In this document: positions 18,501-27,062 of the stretch, in pieces
Layout: each line of letters opens with the position of its first letter
How positions within the stretch are numbered: the stretch's first letter is position 1
DNA from: an uncultured Clostridia bacterium
GTDB taxonomy: Bacteria > Bacillota > Clostridia > Christensenellales > UBA1242
Reading direction: 5' to 3'
Length of the DNA: 64,000 bases
Assembly (NCBI GenBank): GCA_930990975.1
Contig: CAKNRR010000001.1
Coordinates: 197,756 to 261,755 of the forward strand
Program-made: the position numbers and the translations under genes
Notes under the pieces: generated by a model
Database searches by the model: none
Seen by the model: the letters and a program-made list of their open reading frames with translations, nothing else
Told to the model about the DNA's origin: nothing

Positions 18501-20747
18501 TGTTTCTTGGCTGTTTTGTCCCAATTTAGAGAGCAATTCGTCAAGCATTTTGTCTACATCAAGATTAAAGTTAGAAAGCAAGAATTCTTTTACAAGTTCC
18601 ATATCATTAATATCAAACACAACTTTAATATTCTCAGCTGTGATATAAATCTTGTTTTCGTAATACATGATGTTGATGTTGAGGCCTGCGTATTCAAGTG
18701 TTGCAGTCAAAGCCAAAGCATTGTTTTCGTAGTTCAGTGCACCAATGATATTGAATTCTTGGTATTTTGCATTGAAGCTGAAGTAGAATTTGTTTGCAAT
18801 GACATAATCATATACATTTAAAACGACATCTACAAGGCTATCTAGGGTAGTGTATTCTTCATCATTAAAAGTAGGGATGCTTATTTCTTGATTTGAGCCA
18901 ATCAAATTCATAGAAACATTTATGTTGTCGTAGTTAAAATTGATTGCAATTTGATTTGATGAGTTTTCAATGTTGAAAACAATCTTATCTAATATAGTGA
19001 TTGAAATTCCGTTTTCATCGGCACTAAAATTTGTAATAAGTTTAGGATTGATTTGTGGATTTAAGATTTCTTTAATCTTTTCTATCAAATCGCTAGAGTC
19101 AACATTTTCAATGTTAAAATGTTTTAAAATCTTGTTGAGTGTATCAGGAAGTTTGTCAAAACTTGTCATAATTTTGCTGTCTGACAATGTCATATAAACC
19201 TTGTCACCAACAACATCAATACTAATTTGTTGCCCAAGAACGATAGTTGTCAAATTGATATAAAGTTCTTCACCTTTGCAGATTTTATAATCTATATCAA
19301 ATTGAAGGTCATTGTATTGTAAATTAATTTGTCCTGATAAAGTGTTGTTTTGCAAAACTTCAAGAGCATTTTCTATAGTTGGAAGAAGACTTGCAAGGTC
19401 AATATAGTCAGATACATCATTTGAGAGAACAATGTCTTTAAATTCTACAAATTGAAGTTGGAAGTTGATGTCGCCATTGAATGTTATTCCTGTTATATTG
19501 TCCTCTTTTGATTGCAAAACAATATCTCCAATATCTTTTAAAGTTATGATGGTATTATCTCCATCTTTAACAATATTTTCAAGTATGCTTAAGTCAATGC
19601 TGCTTAAATCAAAATTTCCTAAATCAATTTCTCCAACAATGGCAGAGAAATCTCCGCTTTGAATGGCGTTAAGCAGTTTATCTATTAAGTCTACAGGCAA
19701 ATTTAGGTCAAGATATTGATTTAAAATGTTCAAAAGTTCGTCAATTTCATTTAAGCTATATTTAAAGAATAGGTTGTTGTATTCTAAATATAATGTGCTG
19801 TCAATCAAATATAAGTTTATAGATTGGTCTTTAATATTAAGATTTATTTTTGCAGATTTATCTAATATGCTGAGGTCTATTTTCCCAGTTAGTGCAATTT
19901 CTCCCACATTTACATTGAATGTTGCACCAAAATTATCTTGATTTAAAAGGTTTACAAAATCGTTTATAAGTCCAGTTATATTTGTCAAATCAATATAACT
20001 TTCCTCATCTTTTTCAGGGATAATAAGCTCGCTAGGGTAATCAATTGTTGCATTTACTTCAATTGCAATACTGTCTTCAATAGTGATTCTTGGTAAAGCG
20101 ATTCCAATAAGGCTGTAATCCTTGTCGCAAATCAAATCAATGCTTTCTACAACAGGGAGTGAAACACGCAAAGTTACAGAGTCACCGTTTTCAATCTTTT
20201 CAAATTCAGAGAATAAACCCACTATTGAATTGAGGTCAAATTCTTCAAAGTCTATTCCCAAATCAGGCATCTCAACATTAAATAATGTTAAAATTTCATT
20301 GATAGTGTTCATAAGATTGTTGGTAGAGATGAAAAATTTTCCATTAAGAATGTCAAAGAAAAGATTTCCGTTTTGATATGTTATTCCAAGACCAAGGACC
20401 TGTTGGTTATATTCAACATTGATATTGCCTTGAACGCCAATATTTTCAATTCCATTTGAGAGGTCTACTTGAGTGGCTACATCAAGTTCGATTTGTGATT
20501 GATTATATTCAACGAAGGCTGACAAATCAAGACTTATGGCAGGGGATGATGTGAATTTTTCAAACATCGCACTGATTTCTTCAGGCACGACAACTTCTTC
20601 TTCAGTATTGTCAGTTCCTCCAGTTCCAGTATTATTTTGAGCCTTATTAAAATTATTCATAGAAACAGTTATGACACCATAAGCTGATGCCACAGAAACC
20701 ACTAAATAAATAATTGAATAAAGTAAGAATTTAGATAATTTTCTCAT
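15543..20747 (-). CDS. Giant repeat-rich surface protein with InlB-type repeats
   Basis: About 1734 aa from the preferred start. The ORF track begins at 20780, but the ATG at 20747 (MRKLSKF) has AAGAGG just upstream and gives a standard signal/anchor helix (FLLYSIIYLVVSVASAYGVI). Five long tandem modules follow, each opening with YIDL-type phrases (about residues 258, 457, 640, 840 and 1056 in track numbering, spaced 183-216 aa) and rich in alternating beta-strand patterns. After residue ~1330 come several Listeria-Bacteroides (InlB B-type) repeats ending in ITLYAKW, LTLHI, ITANW or LYACW. No LPXTG or other sorting signal is seen at the C-terminus. Probably an adhesin or envelope component; it is translated just after its membrane partner. 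Confidence 0.75.
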   Translation of the reverse strand: MRKLSKFLLYSIIYLVVSVASAYGVITVSMNNFNKAQNNTGTGGTDNTEEEVVVPEEISAMFEKFTSSPAISLDLSAFVEYNQSQIELDVATQVDLSNGIENIGVQGNINVEYNQQVLGLGITYQNGNLFFDILNGKFFISTNNLMNTINEILTLFNVEMPDLGIDFEEFDLNSIVGLFSEFEKIENGDSVTLRVSLPVVESIDLICDKDYSLIGIALPRITIEDSIAIEVNATIDYPSELIIPEKDEESYIDLTNITGLINDFVNLLNQDNFGATFNVNVGEIALTGKIDLSILDKSAKINLNIKDQSINLYLIDSTLYLEYNNLFFKYSLNEIDELLNILNQYLDLNLPVDLIDKLLNAIQSGDFSAIVGEIDLGNFDLSSIDLSILENIVKDGDNTIITLKDIGDIVLQSKEDNITGITFNGDINFQLQFVEFKDIVLSNDVSDYIDLASLLPTIENALEVLQNNTLSGQINLQYNDLQFDIDYKICKGEELYINLTTIVLGQQISIDVVGDKVYMTLSDSKIMTSFDKLPDTLNKILKHFNIENVDSSDLIEKIKEILNPQINPKLITNFSADENGISITILDKIVFNIENSSNQIAINFNYDNINVSMNLIGSNQEISIPTFNDEEYTTLDSLVDVVLNVYDYVIANKFYFSFNAKYQEFNIIGALNYENNALALTATLEYAGLNINIMYYENKIYITAENIKVVFDINDMELVKEFLLSNFNLDVDKMLDELLSKLGQNSQETSGEAAEGTSQNEFDINKILDIIKDARIEITQNYIKISALDGLEIVATIENNMLSGASLSFNDIYADITVEGKPLIFAPSGDYVDVAKLLNIAQIAIDYFKDKQVDLDAEILMGESIINASMQLDLTSTLKLSAIINSPNMENMNISANIEDGMFYIDFNGLCLKIDNQNIAELIYIVLEVFGIDANSIPFLKDIDLDLDFSQIETELKGISIEDVVEIVKMVKKIETKGNDFIITIDGAKMNNDENANDIIISLNCDNNTLNTLSISNFVIEGQTMQININFNQMGEFVGVDQTKNYIDISGANELVKALINMTTGTDFHVKGSLDILGSLARIDISWNVPYEMFIKVVGKGDIELYGVIGEIPTMIGVNNDVPYEFGDTESGSDRYLYIYYKAGYIYLYRSEKVDIMFGTSTRTYEKSTKISIDTFLADPMYYVQYCFGFTDTIMNAIKESMDNPRTEPIDYGNIIKSFTVQDNTNYSLSLNMAEITNSPELDSMDITLGLSQDNNGKNYIQRLGLSLYMPLADIFTLTLSTNDTQIVDYGKTVDMQALYDFINSYKYDAESEWEASNGNWSMSKDIKYTINFVTNSDQVIESQSYRYKDTLTLPSLESYVIDDGKTQKSYSFVSWHTDESLSDESIFNSTTMPRKDITLYAKWKVASLAYHTISFVSFNEEAFENIYKLEGQEITLPSLNKKVETIDNTTTTYYFDGWYTSEDFIEEFTLNYMPSYDITLYAKWNVEKVEKTRLLTIYDNDEVIYSERVQVGSAIDLSGLKQINSETKYYLDSSYSIEYTSNFVMEDKDLTLHIRNKYTVIVNSQYGNTTNVEYTLYQGEVITLPSQESYVIDDGTQTVQTTYTFEGYSQNITVMPNEDMTITANWTVTEKYYYTVSFDLRWYLVMGCTAGSDMKDKPTPIDSFKVLEGTIVDLTQYAPTCTAYLTAFHIDPKSFKATSWGTSAWGNYTTGGSGFTSITITADTTLYACWERI

Positions 20748-20757
20748 AATACGCCTC

Positions 20758-22218
20758 TTATACAGGGATGTCTGTTTCACAATTAAAGAAATATTCTGTC
20801 TTTAATGTGCCAGTACATTTATTTTTAATACCGAAAGCGATAACACTATATTTTTCGGTAACATCAGTGCTAATCAAGTTCCAGTTTTCGTCAATGACGA
20901 TGGTTTGAGTAACAGAAGAAAATTCAGGCGGACTTCCTGATAATCCACTGGTTTGCTTAACTTGTTTAGCATATCCTAGAACACTTGTAATAGGGTCCAG
21001 TTCGACAGTAAATGAATAGTAACCAGTTTCTTCATCATAAGAAATTTCGCTAGATGAGATAATAGTTTTGCTTGAAATAATATAAGGTTGAATCACATTT
21101 GGAAGTGATCCTGCATAATCAATATAGGCTTGATTTGTATAAGTTTGATTGAACACCCATTCAGCGTCATCATAGACAATGTTTTTGCCCTTATAGAAAT
21201 CAACATTTTTGGCACCTTCTTCCATATATGAGCAGATGGCAATATCAAGCATACCTTTACTGATACTTTCAAATGAATATCTTTGACCGTCAAAGTTACG
21301 CTCTCCATAAACTGATTGTTTAGCAATTCCTGCGTCAACTTGCCCATTGCCAATTGATTGATAAGTGTCAGCAAGGGTGGCATTATATTGGGCAAGGATA
21401 AAGTTTTGGTCGGCAGTCAGTTTGCTAGGATTGTTTAGTTCTGAGCTTTTAGCTACTTCGAGCCAATTCTCTTGATTTGAAGTGATTCCGTAAACTTGTT
21501 TCAAAATTTCGTCAGCACTCACTTCATACTCGCTTCTGTTATAATCATTATAGTTTACTTCTGATCTAAGGACTGTGTTAAAATACCACACTCCAAGCCC
21601 GCTTCCAGTAAAGATACCAAGAACAAGCAAGACACCCATTATACGCATTCTTTCTTTGAATGATTTTTTGTGCTTTTCGTCATTTTCTTGTTTTTTGGAT
21701 TTCTTTTCCTTGACTTTCTTTTTCTTATAAGTGCCATCAAGAGTAGCGACATCTGATTGAGCAGTGCTTGCAGCTGGCTGTGGAGCAGGTGAGTCTTCTT
21801 CAATCTCATACATATCAATTTGTTGCTCATCGTCAAGGATACTGCCTTTTGCTGAAAGCTTTTTGACTCTGCTGTTTTTCTTCTTTAGCTGAAAACTTCC
21901 ATCAGAATTTTGAACAAACTCATAAGATGATTTTTTGGCCGTTTTGCCAGTGGCTTCTACTTCTTTGCTGTAATAAGAACCGTCTTCTTTTTGAACAAAG
22001 ATGATATCTTTATTATCTTTAATTTCTGAAGTATTATCATCACTATTCACTTGCACATTTGCGACTTTTTCATCTTTTGAATTGCTATCAGTTTGATTTT
22101 TATTTCCATCAAAAAAATGGGACTCTTCAGTTCCTTCCTTTGTATTTGTTTCTAAATTTTTATATTCTTCCATTCCCTTAGAAAAAGAATGGTTTTTATT
22201 TTTACCTTTTTTAGTCAT
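20758..22218 (-). CDS. Single-pass membrane protein paired with the giant surface protein
   Basis: A 486-aa protein from the preferred start (M12 of the track ORF), which has AAAAGGGG about 8 bp upstream. The ~200 N-terminal residues are charged, cytoplasmic and low in complexity, with a repeated FVQ-x-x-DGS-F/Y motif (FVQKEDGSYYSK and FVQNSDGSFQLK) and lysine-rich stretches. A membrane span follows (MGVLLVLGIFTGSGLGVWYF), then a ~265-aa extracellular domain. Its end overlaps the long form of the next ORF, so the two are probably one operon. Not recognised as a known family; a role in export or anchoring of its partner is only inferred from position. Confidence 0.7.
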   Translation of the reverse strand: MTKKGKNKNHSFSKGMEEYKNLETNTKEGTEESHFFDGNKNQTDSNSKDEKVANVQVNSDDNTSEIKDNKDIIFVQKEDGSYYSKEVEATGKTAKKSSYEFVQNSDGSFQLKKKNSRVKKLSAKGSILDDEQQIDMYEIEEDSPAPQPAASTAQSDVATLDGTYKKKKVKEKKSKKQENDEKHKKSFKERMRIMGVLLVLGIFTGSGLGVWYFNTVLRSEVNYNDYNRSEYEVSADEILKQVYGITSNQENWLEVAKSSELNNPSKLTADQNFILAQYNATLADTYQSIGNGQVDAGIAKQSVYGERNFDGQRYSFESISKGMLDIAICSYMEEGAKNVDFYKGKNIVYDDAEWVFNQTYTNQAYIDYAGSLPNVIQPYIISSKTIISSSEISYDEETGYYSFTVELDPITSVLGYAKQVKQTSGLSGSPPEFSSVTQTIVIDENWNLISTDVTEKYSVIAFGIKNKCTGTLKTEYFFNCETDIPV

Positions 22219-22269
22219 GTTCTTGCGCCCCTTTTTACTTGGGCTCAGCACACTCGTCTTTTTTTGACA

Positions 22270-22420
22270 TATTCAGTTATATATATGTAAGCACGGTTTG
22301 TCCGTGTGAATAAATTTTAAAATTAGTTTAAGGAGTTGTCAAAATTGACAAGAGTATAAGCTGATGGATTTGCAATTTTTCAAATCCACTATGGACAAAT
22401 CAATATCTTGTTTGCCATAA
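22270..22420 (-). promoter_or_regulatory. Structured leader upstream of the surface-protein operon
   Basis: Four inverted repeats lie in a row between the divergent genes: CACGG/CCGTG (22292-22306), TTGTCAA/TTGACAA (22336-22351), GGATTTG/CAAATCC (22366-22387) and TATGG/CCATA (22390-22419). Read on the minus strand they would form the 5' leader of the membrane-protein gene. I cannot match them to a known riboswitch. The rest of the 22219-22651 gap is AT-rich. Confidence 0.45.
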
Positions 22421-22651
22421 TACCCCTTAATGTTAATATGATTATATATTAACTTAAGTTTATTATATAATATAAAAGAGCTAAAGTCAACGATTTTACT
22501 GAAAAAATACAAAAATTAACAAAAAAGTCATAATTTGTAAAAATACATAATTTTGCATATTTATTCATAAAAATGTTTAAAAATTGTTTGCAAATAAGAA
22601 GCGCTTTTGATATACTACTAAAAACGGATGAGAAAAGAAAGGAGAATGCAA

Positions 22652-23317
22652 ATGAGAAAGCAATTTATGACAGATATTGAGAGAAGACTGCTTTGTCAGG
22701 ATAAGATAGATGAAGAGGAGTTCTATGCGATATACAATGGACTTGTGATTTCATATAAAAAGAGTCAAGCCATAAAAAATGGTAAGAAATATATGGCTGA
22801 AGAAGATAATAATAAGCTTATAGAAGAAGTTATGAAAACATTACCAAAGTTCGCTGAATACTTTGAAAATGGCGATCATAATGAAAGTGTAAGGTTATAT
22901 AAAGAAAGCCTCCCAAAGCAGTTAGAAATTGAAGGGGAAGACTACATAAAAACTATAGAAGATTGCATGGAAAAAGTTATAAAAGAAAAGGCTGAAACCA
23001 TGCAGTATAGCCGCAATTCTGGCATGAATATTGACAACGATAAAACAAACTATACAAACAGCATTGTCGATTTTGAAACAATGATTGAAAAACTTAGTCC
23101 GGAGGTTGTAGAAACTTTGGCTAGAAACAGAGGACTTGATGAGGAAGCTGTCAAAGTTTACAAAGCCAAAACAAACGCTATTTGCCGTGAACTTGCACAG
23201 AATGCAATAGATGATAAATTGGAATATTATAAAAGAATGACAGACTATTTGGTTGGCTTCTATGCAGACAATGAAATAGCTCGCAGAAGTGAAGAGGAAG
23301 CTGAATTACAAGTTTAA
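22652..23317 (+). CDS. Hypothetical helical protein
   Basis: I do not recognise this protein. From the preferred start at 22652 (AAAGGAG lies 7-8 bp upstream; the track start at 22628 has none) it is about 221 aa, acidic, without signal peptide or membrane segments and predicted to be mostly helical, with repeated phrases such as DIERRLLCQDKIDEEEF and CMEKVIKEKAETMQ. It stands alone, preceded by the structured intergenic region and followed by an AT-rich gap. Confidence 0.65.
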   Translation: MRKQFMTDIERRLLCQDKIDEEEFYAIYNGLVISYKKSQAIKNGKKYMAEEDNNKLIEEVMKTLPKFAEYFENGDHNESVRLYKESLPKQLEIEGEDYIKTIEDCMEKVIKEKAETMQYSRNSGMNIDNDKTNYTNSIVDFETMIEKLSPEVVETLARNRGLDEEAVKVYKAKTNAICRELAQNAIDDKLEYYKRMTDYLVGFYADNEIARRSEEEAELQV

Positions 23318-23594
23318 ACAAATAATAAAAGTTATGTATAAATAACTTTGCTGACAATTAAAATTTTTGATTTTGAATTATGTTTTATGACATAAACAAA
23401 ACTCCAATTGCTTTTTTCATTTGCAAAAATATTGATTATTTTTTACTCAAATTTAAGATGATTTTGAAAATTTTAATCATCAGTATTTTGATAATGCTTT
23501 ATAATTATAAAACATTGAAAAACAAGACATTACAAAGTATTTTTTATAAATACTTAACTTTATTAAAATAATATAAAAAATATAGCAAAAACAC

Positions 23595-23623
23595 TTGACA
23601 AAAGCGACAATATTTAATAAAAT
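23595..23623 (+). promoter_or_regulatory. Promoter of rplM-rpsI
   Basis: TTGACA (23595-23600), a 17-bp spacer and TAAAAT (23618-23623). A CGTCTT/AAGGCG hairpin with a T-run follows directly after the likely start of transcription, resembling an attenuator. The preceding 23318-23594 stretch is AT-rich with no gene I can support. Confidence 0.7.
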
Positions 23624-23651
23624 ATAAGCGTCTTAATTTAAGGCGTTTTTT

Positions 23652-23717
23652 GTTTGCACTAGCCCCGCGGATAAAACATGCCTTGTAGACGGGAAATTAA
23701 ACAGGTTATCCCGAAGA
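23652..23717 (+). promoter_or_regulatory. L13 leader-type autoregulatory RNA
   Basis: A GC-rich block in AT-rich DNA immediately upstream of rplM containing GCCCCGCGGATAAAAC, CCTTGTAGACGGGAAA and GGTTATCCCG; GGATAA and TTATCC can pair to close the structure. Position and sequence style match the ribosomal protein L13 leader of Firmicutes, to which L13 is thought to bind and repress its own synthesis. Recognised from memory, not by a covariance search. Confidence 0.65.
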
Positions 23718-23778
23718 AAACTTAGTTTAATGATTTTAGATAAATAATTTTTTTTAATTCAAGGACGGAGGAAATTCA

Positions 23779-24222
23779 ATGAAAACATATATGGCAAAAC
23801 CTGCGGACATTCAAAGAAAATGGTTCGTAGTAGATGCAACAAATGTTCCACTCGGAAGATTGGCAAGCCAAGTTGCAGATATATTGACAGGAAAAAATAA
23901 AACAACATACACTCCTCATGTAGACTGTGGCGATTTCGTAATAGTTCTCAATTCTGATAAAGTTGCTTTAACAGGAAAGAAACTCACAGACAAAAAATTG
24001 ATTTGGCACACAGGCTATATTGGCGGACTTAAAGAAGTAGATTATGGAACTCTTCTTCAAAAGAATTCACCTAAAGCTATTGAGCAAGCTGTAAAAGGAA
24101 TGCTCCCAAAAACAAGCTTAGGAAGAAAACAAATCACAAGATTGTTTGTGTATAAGGATGGCGAACATAAACATCAAGCACAACAACCAGAAAAAGTTGA
24201 AATAAAAGGAGTTAGAATCTAA
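23779..24222 (+). CDS. rplM: 50S ribosomal protein L13
   Basis: A 147-aa large-subunit protein required early in 50S assembly. Family landmarks are [25 protein letters not shown], the [10 protein letters not shown] strand, [11 protein letters not shown] and [12 protein letters not shown]. The start has GGAGG. It overlaps rpsI by one base, the standard L13-S9 operon, and is preceded by a probable L13 autoregulatory leader. Confidence 0.98.
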   Translation: MKTYMAKPADIQRKWFVVDATNVPLGRLASQVADILTGKNKTTYTPHVDCGDFVIVLNSDKVALTGKKLTDKKLIWHTGYIGGLKEVDYGTLLQKNSPKAIEQAVKGMLPKTSLGRKQITRLFVYKDGEHKHQAQQPEKVEIKGVRI

Positions 24223-24632
24223 TGGCAGAGAAGAAAGTAAAGTCAGTTAGTCAAATTATTTCAACTGGCAGAAGAAAGAAATCAATCGCAAGAGTAAGAT
24301 TATTCCCAGGAAGCGGAAAATGGATAGTAAATGGAAGAGATATGGGCGAATATTTGCAAAGAGATACATTGCTTTTAGTTGCTCGTCAACCATTTGATGT
24401 AACAAACACAGGTGACAAATATGACATCATCGTAAGAGTAGTTGGTGGTGGAATTGCTGGACAAGCAGGAGCTATTTGTCATGGTGTAGCAAGAGCTCTT
24501 GTTAAAGCTGATGAAATGTATAAGAAAGAATTGAAAGAAGCCGGACTTCTTACTAGAGATTCAAGAATGAAAGAAAGAAAGAAGTATGGTTTAAAGAAAG
24601 CAAGAAAAGCTTCTCAATTCTCAAAGAGATAA
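24222..24632 (+). CDS. rpsI: 30S ribosomal protein S9
   Basis: A 136-aa small-subunit protein whose C-terminal tail reaches the P-site t[39 protein letters not shown] and the terminal [12 protein letters not shown] are intact. Translationally coupled to rplM and followed by a strong terminator. Confidence 0.98.
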   Translation: MAEKKVKSVSQIISTGRRKKSIARVRLFPGSGKWIVNGRDMGEYLQRDTLLLVARQPFDVTNTGDKYDIIVRVVGGGIAGQAGAICHGVARALVKADEMYKKELKEAGLLTRDSRMKERKKYGLKKARKASQFSKR

Positions 24633-24663
24633 AAAAATGGCAACGAATATGTTGCCTTTTTTT
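24633..24663 (+). terminator. Terminator of rplM-rpsI
   Basis: GGCAAC/GTTGCC stem with an upstream A-run and a seven-T run. Confidence 0.9.
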
Positions 24664-24731
24664 GTTGCTATCTTTAAATTGTTTTTAATATAATAAAGAA
24701 TATGGTATAATCTATTAACCTTACGCAAACA

Positions 24732-24818
24732 ATGTTTAGAAGGACAAAATTAAAAGAGTTTTTAAAGCTCAAAAAACAGCAAAAGAATGAACTAAAAAAC
24801 ATAAACAAAGAGAGATAG
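24732..24818 (+). CDS. Possible 28-aa basic leader peptide before trxB
   Basis: An ORF too short for the track, reading MFRRTKLKEFLKLKK and ending 12 bp before the trxB start. It is strongly basic and helical. It has no obvious ribosome site of its own, so translation is doubtful. It could be a leader peptide or simply a chance reading frame in the 5' region of trxB. Confidence 0.25.
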   Translation: MFRRTKLKEFLKLKKQQKNELKNINKER

Positions 24819-24830
24819 AAGGAGAAGTAG

Positions 24831-25760
24831 ATGGATAATTTTTACGATATTATAATAGTCGGCGGAGGTCCAGCAGGCATTTCAGCTGCTATTTACGCAA
24901 AAAGGGCAGGACGCAATGTTGCAGTAATTGAAAAGTTTGTTCCTGGCGGACAACTAAGCTTGATAGGCGAAATAGAAAATTATGCAGGGTTTGCAAGAAT
25001 AGAAGGCAGTGACCTTGCAAATAAATTTTATGAACATGCCAAAAGTTTGGATATACCTTTTATAATGGATGAAGTTGTAGATTATTATTTAAATGGAGAT
25101 ATAAAAGAAGTCAAATGCAAACGAAATTCTTATAAGGCGTATTCAATTATAATTGCAGTAGGCAGTCATTCAAAAGAGCTCAACATAGAAGGCGAAAAGG
25201 AATACAAGGGCAGAGGAGTAAGCTATTGTGCACTTTGTGATGGGAACTTTTTTAAAAATAAAGATGTTGCGGTTGTGGGTTCTGGAGACTCTGCTTTTTC
25301 AGATGCGTTGTATTTGTCGAATATTTGTAATAAAGTTTATGTTCTCACAAAGGCAAATTTGAAATTGCATAATTATGCAGAAAACGAGTTTGATGACAAA
25401 GAAAATGTGGTTATTTTAAGGGGTGCTTTGTCTAAAAAAATAGAAGGAGAAACCAGCCTTAAGAAACTATATTTTGAACAGAATAATGAAGAGAAAAATA
25501 TTGATGTGGATGGCGTCTTTGTGGCAATAGGAAGAAGCCCAGATACAGGCTTGCTGAAAGATAAAATTGACTTAAACGCCGGTGGCTATATCAACACTGA
25601 TTCTCTCATGAAAACAAATATTGAAGGCGTTTTTGCTTGTGGAGATGTGCGCTCTGACAGTATGAAGCAAATTGCCACAGCCGTAGGAGATGGTGCAATC
25701 GCTGGGAATGAAGCAAGCAAATATGTGTTAAGAAAACTCTATTCCAAAAATAAAAATTAA
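24831..25760 (+). CDS. trxB: Thioredoxin reductase-like flavoprotein
   Basis: A 309-aa FAD/NADPH oxidoreductase. The N-terminal FAD site is VGGGPAGISAAIYAKRAG, the redox motif is CALC within SYCALCDGNFF (CATC in most family members), a second nucleotide site is VVGSGDSAFSDALYLS, and GVFACGDVRSDSMKQIATAVGDG is the C-terminal FAD motif. It normally reduces thioredoxin; the Leu in place of Thr and the absence of a neighbouring trxA leave open a ferredoxin-dependent or other disulfide reductase role. AAGGAG precedes the start. Confidence 0.9.
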   Translation: MDNFYDIIIVGGGPAGISAAIYAKRAGRNVAVIEKFVPGGQLSLIGEIENYAGFARIEGSDLANKFYEHAKSLDIPFIMDEVVDYYLNGDIKEVKCKRNSYKAYSIIIAVGSHSKELNIEGEKEYKGRGVSYCALCDGNFFKNKDVAVVGSGDSAFSDALYLSNICNKVYVLTKANLKLHNYAENEFDDKENVVILRGALSKKIEGETSLKKLYFEQNNEEKNIDVDGVFVAIGRSPDTGLLKDKIDLNAGGYINTDSLMKTNIEGVFACGDVRSDSMKQIATAVGDGAIAGNEASKYVLRKLYSKNKN

Positions 25761-25770
25761 TCAATAGCAA

Positions 25771-25833
25771 AAAAAGGAAGATGTGATTGAAGTAAACTCA
25801 AAAATTGAGTCCTTCATGATAAGCTTCCTTTTT
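25771..25833. terminator. Terminator between trxB and degV
   Basis: An outer stem AAAAAGGAAG/CTTCCTTTTT encloses smaller GAAG/CTTC and ACTCAA/TTGAGT stems, ending in a T-run. Confidence 0.75.
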
Positions 25834-25946
25834 ATTTTGCTATAATTAAAACTTCTATAAAAAATAATGCCTCAATTAAAGAAATGATAAAACTGTATCT
25901 AGCTTAATCAAGGCACTAAACTTTTATTTTTGAATTGTCTTAAATT

Positions 25947-26774
25947 TTAATGACAAACGATGACGCCTTTTTCAAGGGCATAATAAGAGCATAAACCTCT
26001 CATAGGAAGAATTCTGATCTCTTTAAAGTTACACAATTTTTCAATGTTTGATTTGATTTCTTTTGCTTCTTCTTCAGCAAAGCAGTGAGTAATAATGATG
26101 GTTTGTTTTGAAAAATCTTTTGCCTTTTCTTTGATCATTTGAACCATCTTTGCAAAGGCATTTTTTATTCCAATGATTTTCTTAGCCATCTTGATTTCGC
26201 CTTCGTGTGCGATGCAAATAGGTCTAATGACAAGCTTGCTTGCAATAAGTCCGGCGATTTTACTCATTCTTCCATTGTTTACAAGGTTGTCAAATTTTTG
26301 AAGAATGAAATAAAGATTTCGTTCATCTCTAAACTCATCAATCTTTGTTTTTATTTCTTCAAAAGATAAACCTTCTTTGATAAGTTCAACCAATTTGTCA
26401 ACAATCAAAATTTCTGTTCCGCTGACAGCTTTTGAGTCAATGACATGCACATTTTCAGGCTTAGAATAAGAATTTTTTGCAACGCATGCAGCATTATAGC
26501 ATCCTGAAAGTTTAGCAGTGATAGTCACGATAAAAGTATATTCTGCCGAATCAAAATTTTGCAAGAAAGATTCTGGGGCAGGACATGCACTTGAGTTCTT
26601 CTTAGACTTGTGCATATCTTTAAGCATTTGTTCGCAATTTAAATCGTCATTGTCAACATATTCTTGGTCATTAATATTGATTGTTAAAGGAATAACCTTA
26701 AATCCTATGTTTTGGTCTTGGATATAGTCGCTTTTTAAGTCAGAAGCGCTATCAACTAATATTTGATATTTCAT
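25947..26774 (-). CDS. DegV family fatty-acid-binding protein
   Basis: A 275-aa member of the DegV (FakB-like) family that binds a long-chain fatty acid and presents it to a kinase for phosphorylation. Typical elements are ILVDSASDLKSDY at the N-terminus, IPLTININDQEY, the ligand-binding segment VTITAKLSGCYNAA, VIDSKAVSGTEILIVD and LVNNGRMSKIAGLI. The C-terminus ends early (GVIVCH) but length is normal. Single gene, convergent with trxB. Firmicutes usually carry several copies. Confidence 0.9.
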   Translation of the reverse strand: MKYQILVDSASDLKSDYIQDQNIGFKVIPLTININDQEYVDNDDLNCEQMLKDMHKSKKNSSACPAPESFLQNFDSAEYTFIVTITAKLSGCYNAACVAKNSYSKPENVHVIDSKAVSGTEILIVDKLVELIKEGLSFEEIKTKIDEFRDERNLYFILQKFDNLVNNGRMSKIAGLIASKLVIRPICIAHEGEIKMAKKIIGIKNAFAKMVQMIKEKAKDFSKQTIIITHCFAEEEAKEIKSNIEKLCNFKEIRILPMRGLCSYYALEKGVIVCH

Positions 26775-27062
26775 TTAATAAACTCCTTATAGCCTCATAA
26801 AAAAGAGGATGTATTTATATATATTATGATTTAAAACATTAAATTTTACAAATTTAATAAAGAAAATAAAATCAGACTCTCGTCAAAAAATTTCCACCTG
26901 TTTTTATTTCTTATAATACCATTATATAAAAATCAAAGGAAAACTCAAAATAAAAAGTCAATATAAATATGAAATCTTGCAAAATTTTGGCAAAAAAGGA
27001 CGATTTTGATGGCGTAGAACAGAAAATCAACTCGTTTACATTTAGAAAATTGAAAATTTATC

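Noticed and set aside
23380-23571. 63-aa hydrophobic ORF before rplM
   Set aside because: No ribosome site, low-complexity K/F/I composition typical of chance ORFs in AT-rich DNA; the region is the untranslated stretch before the rplM promoter.
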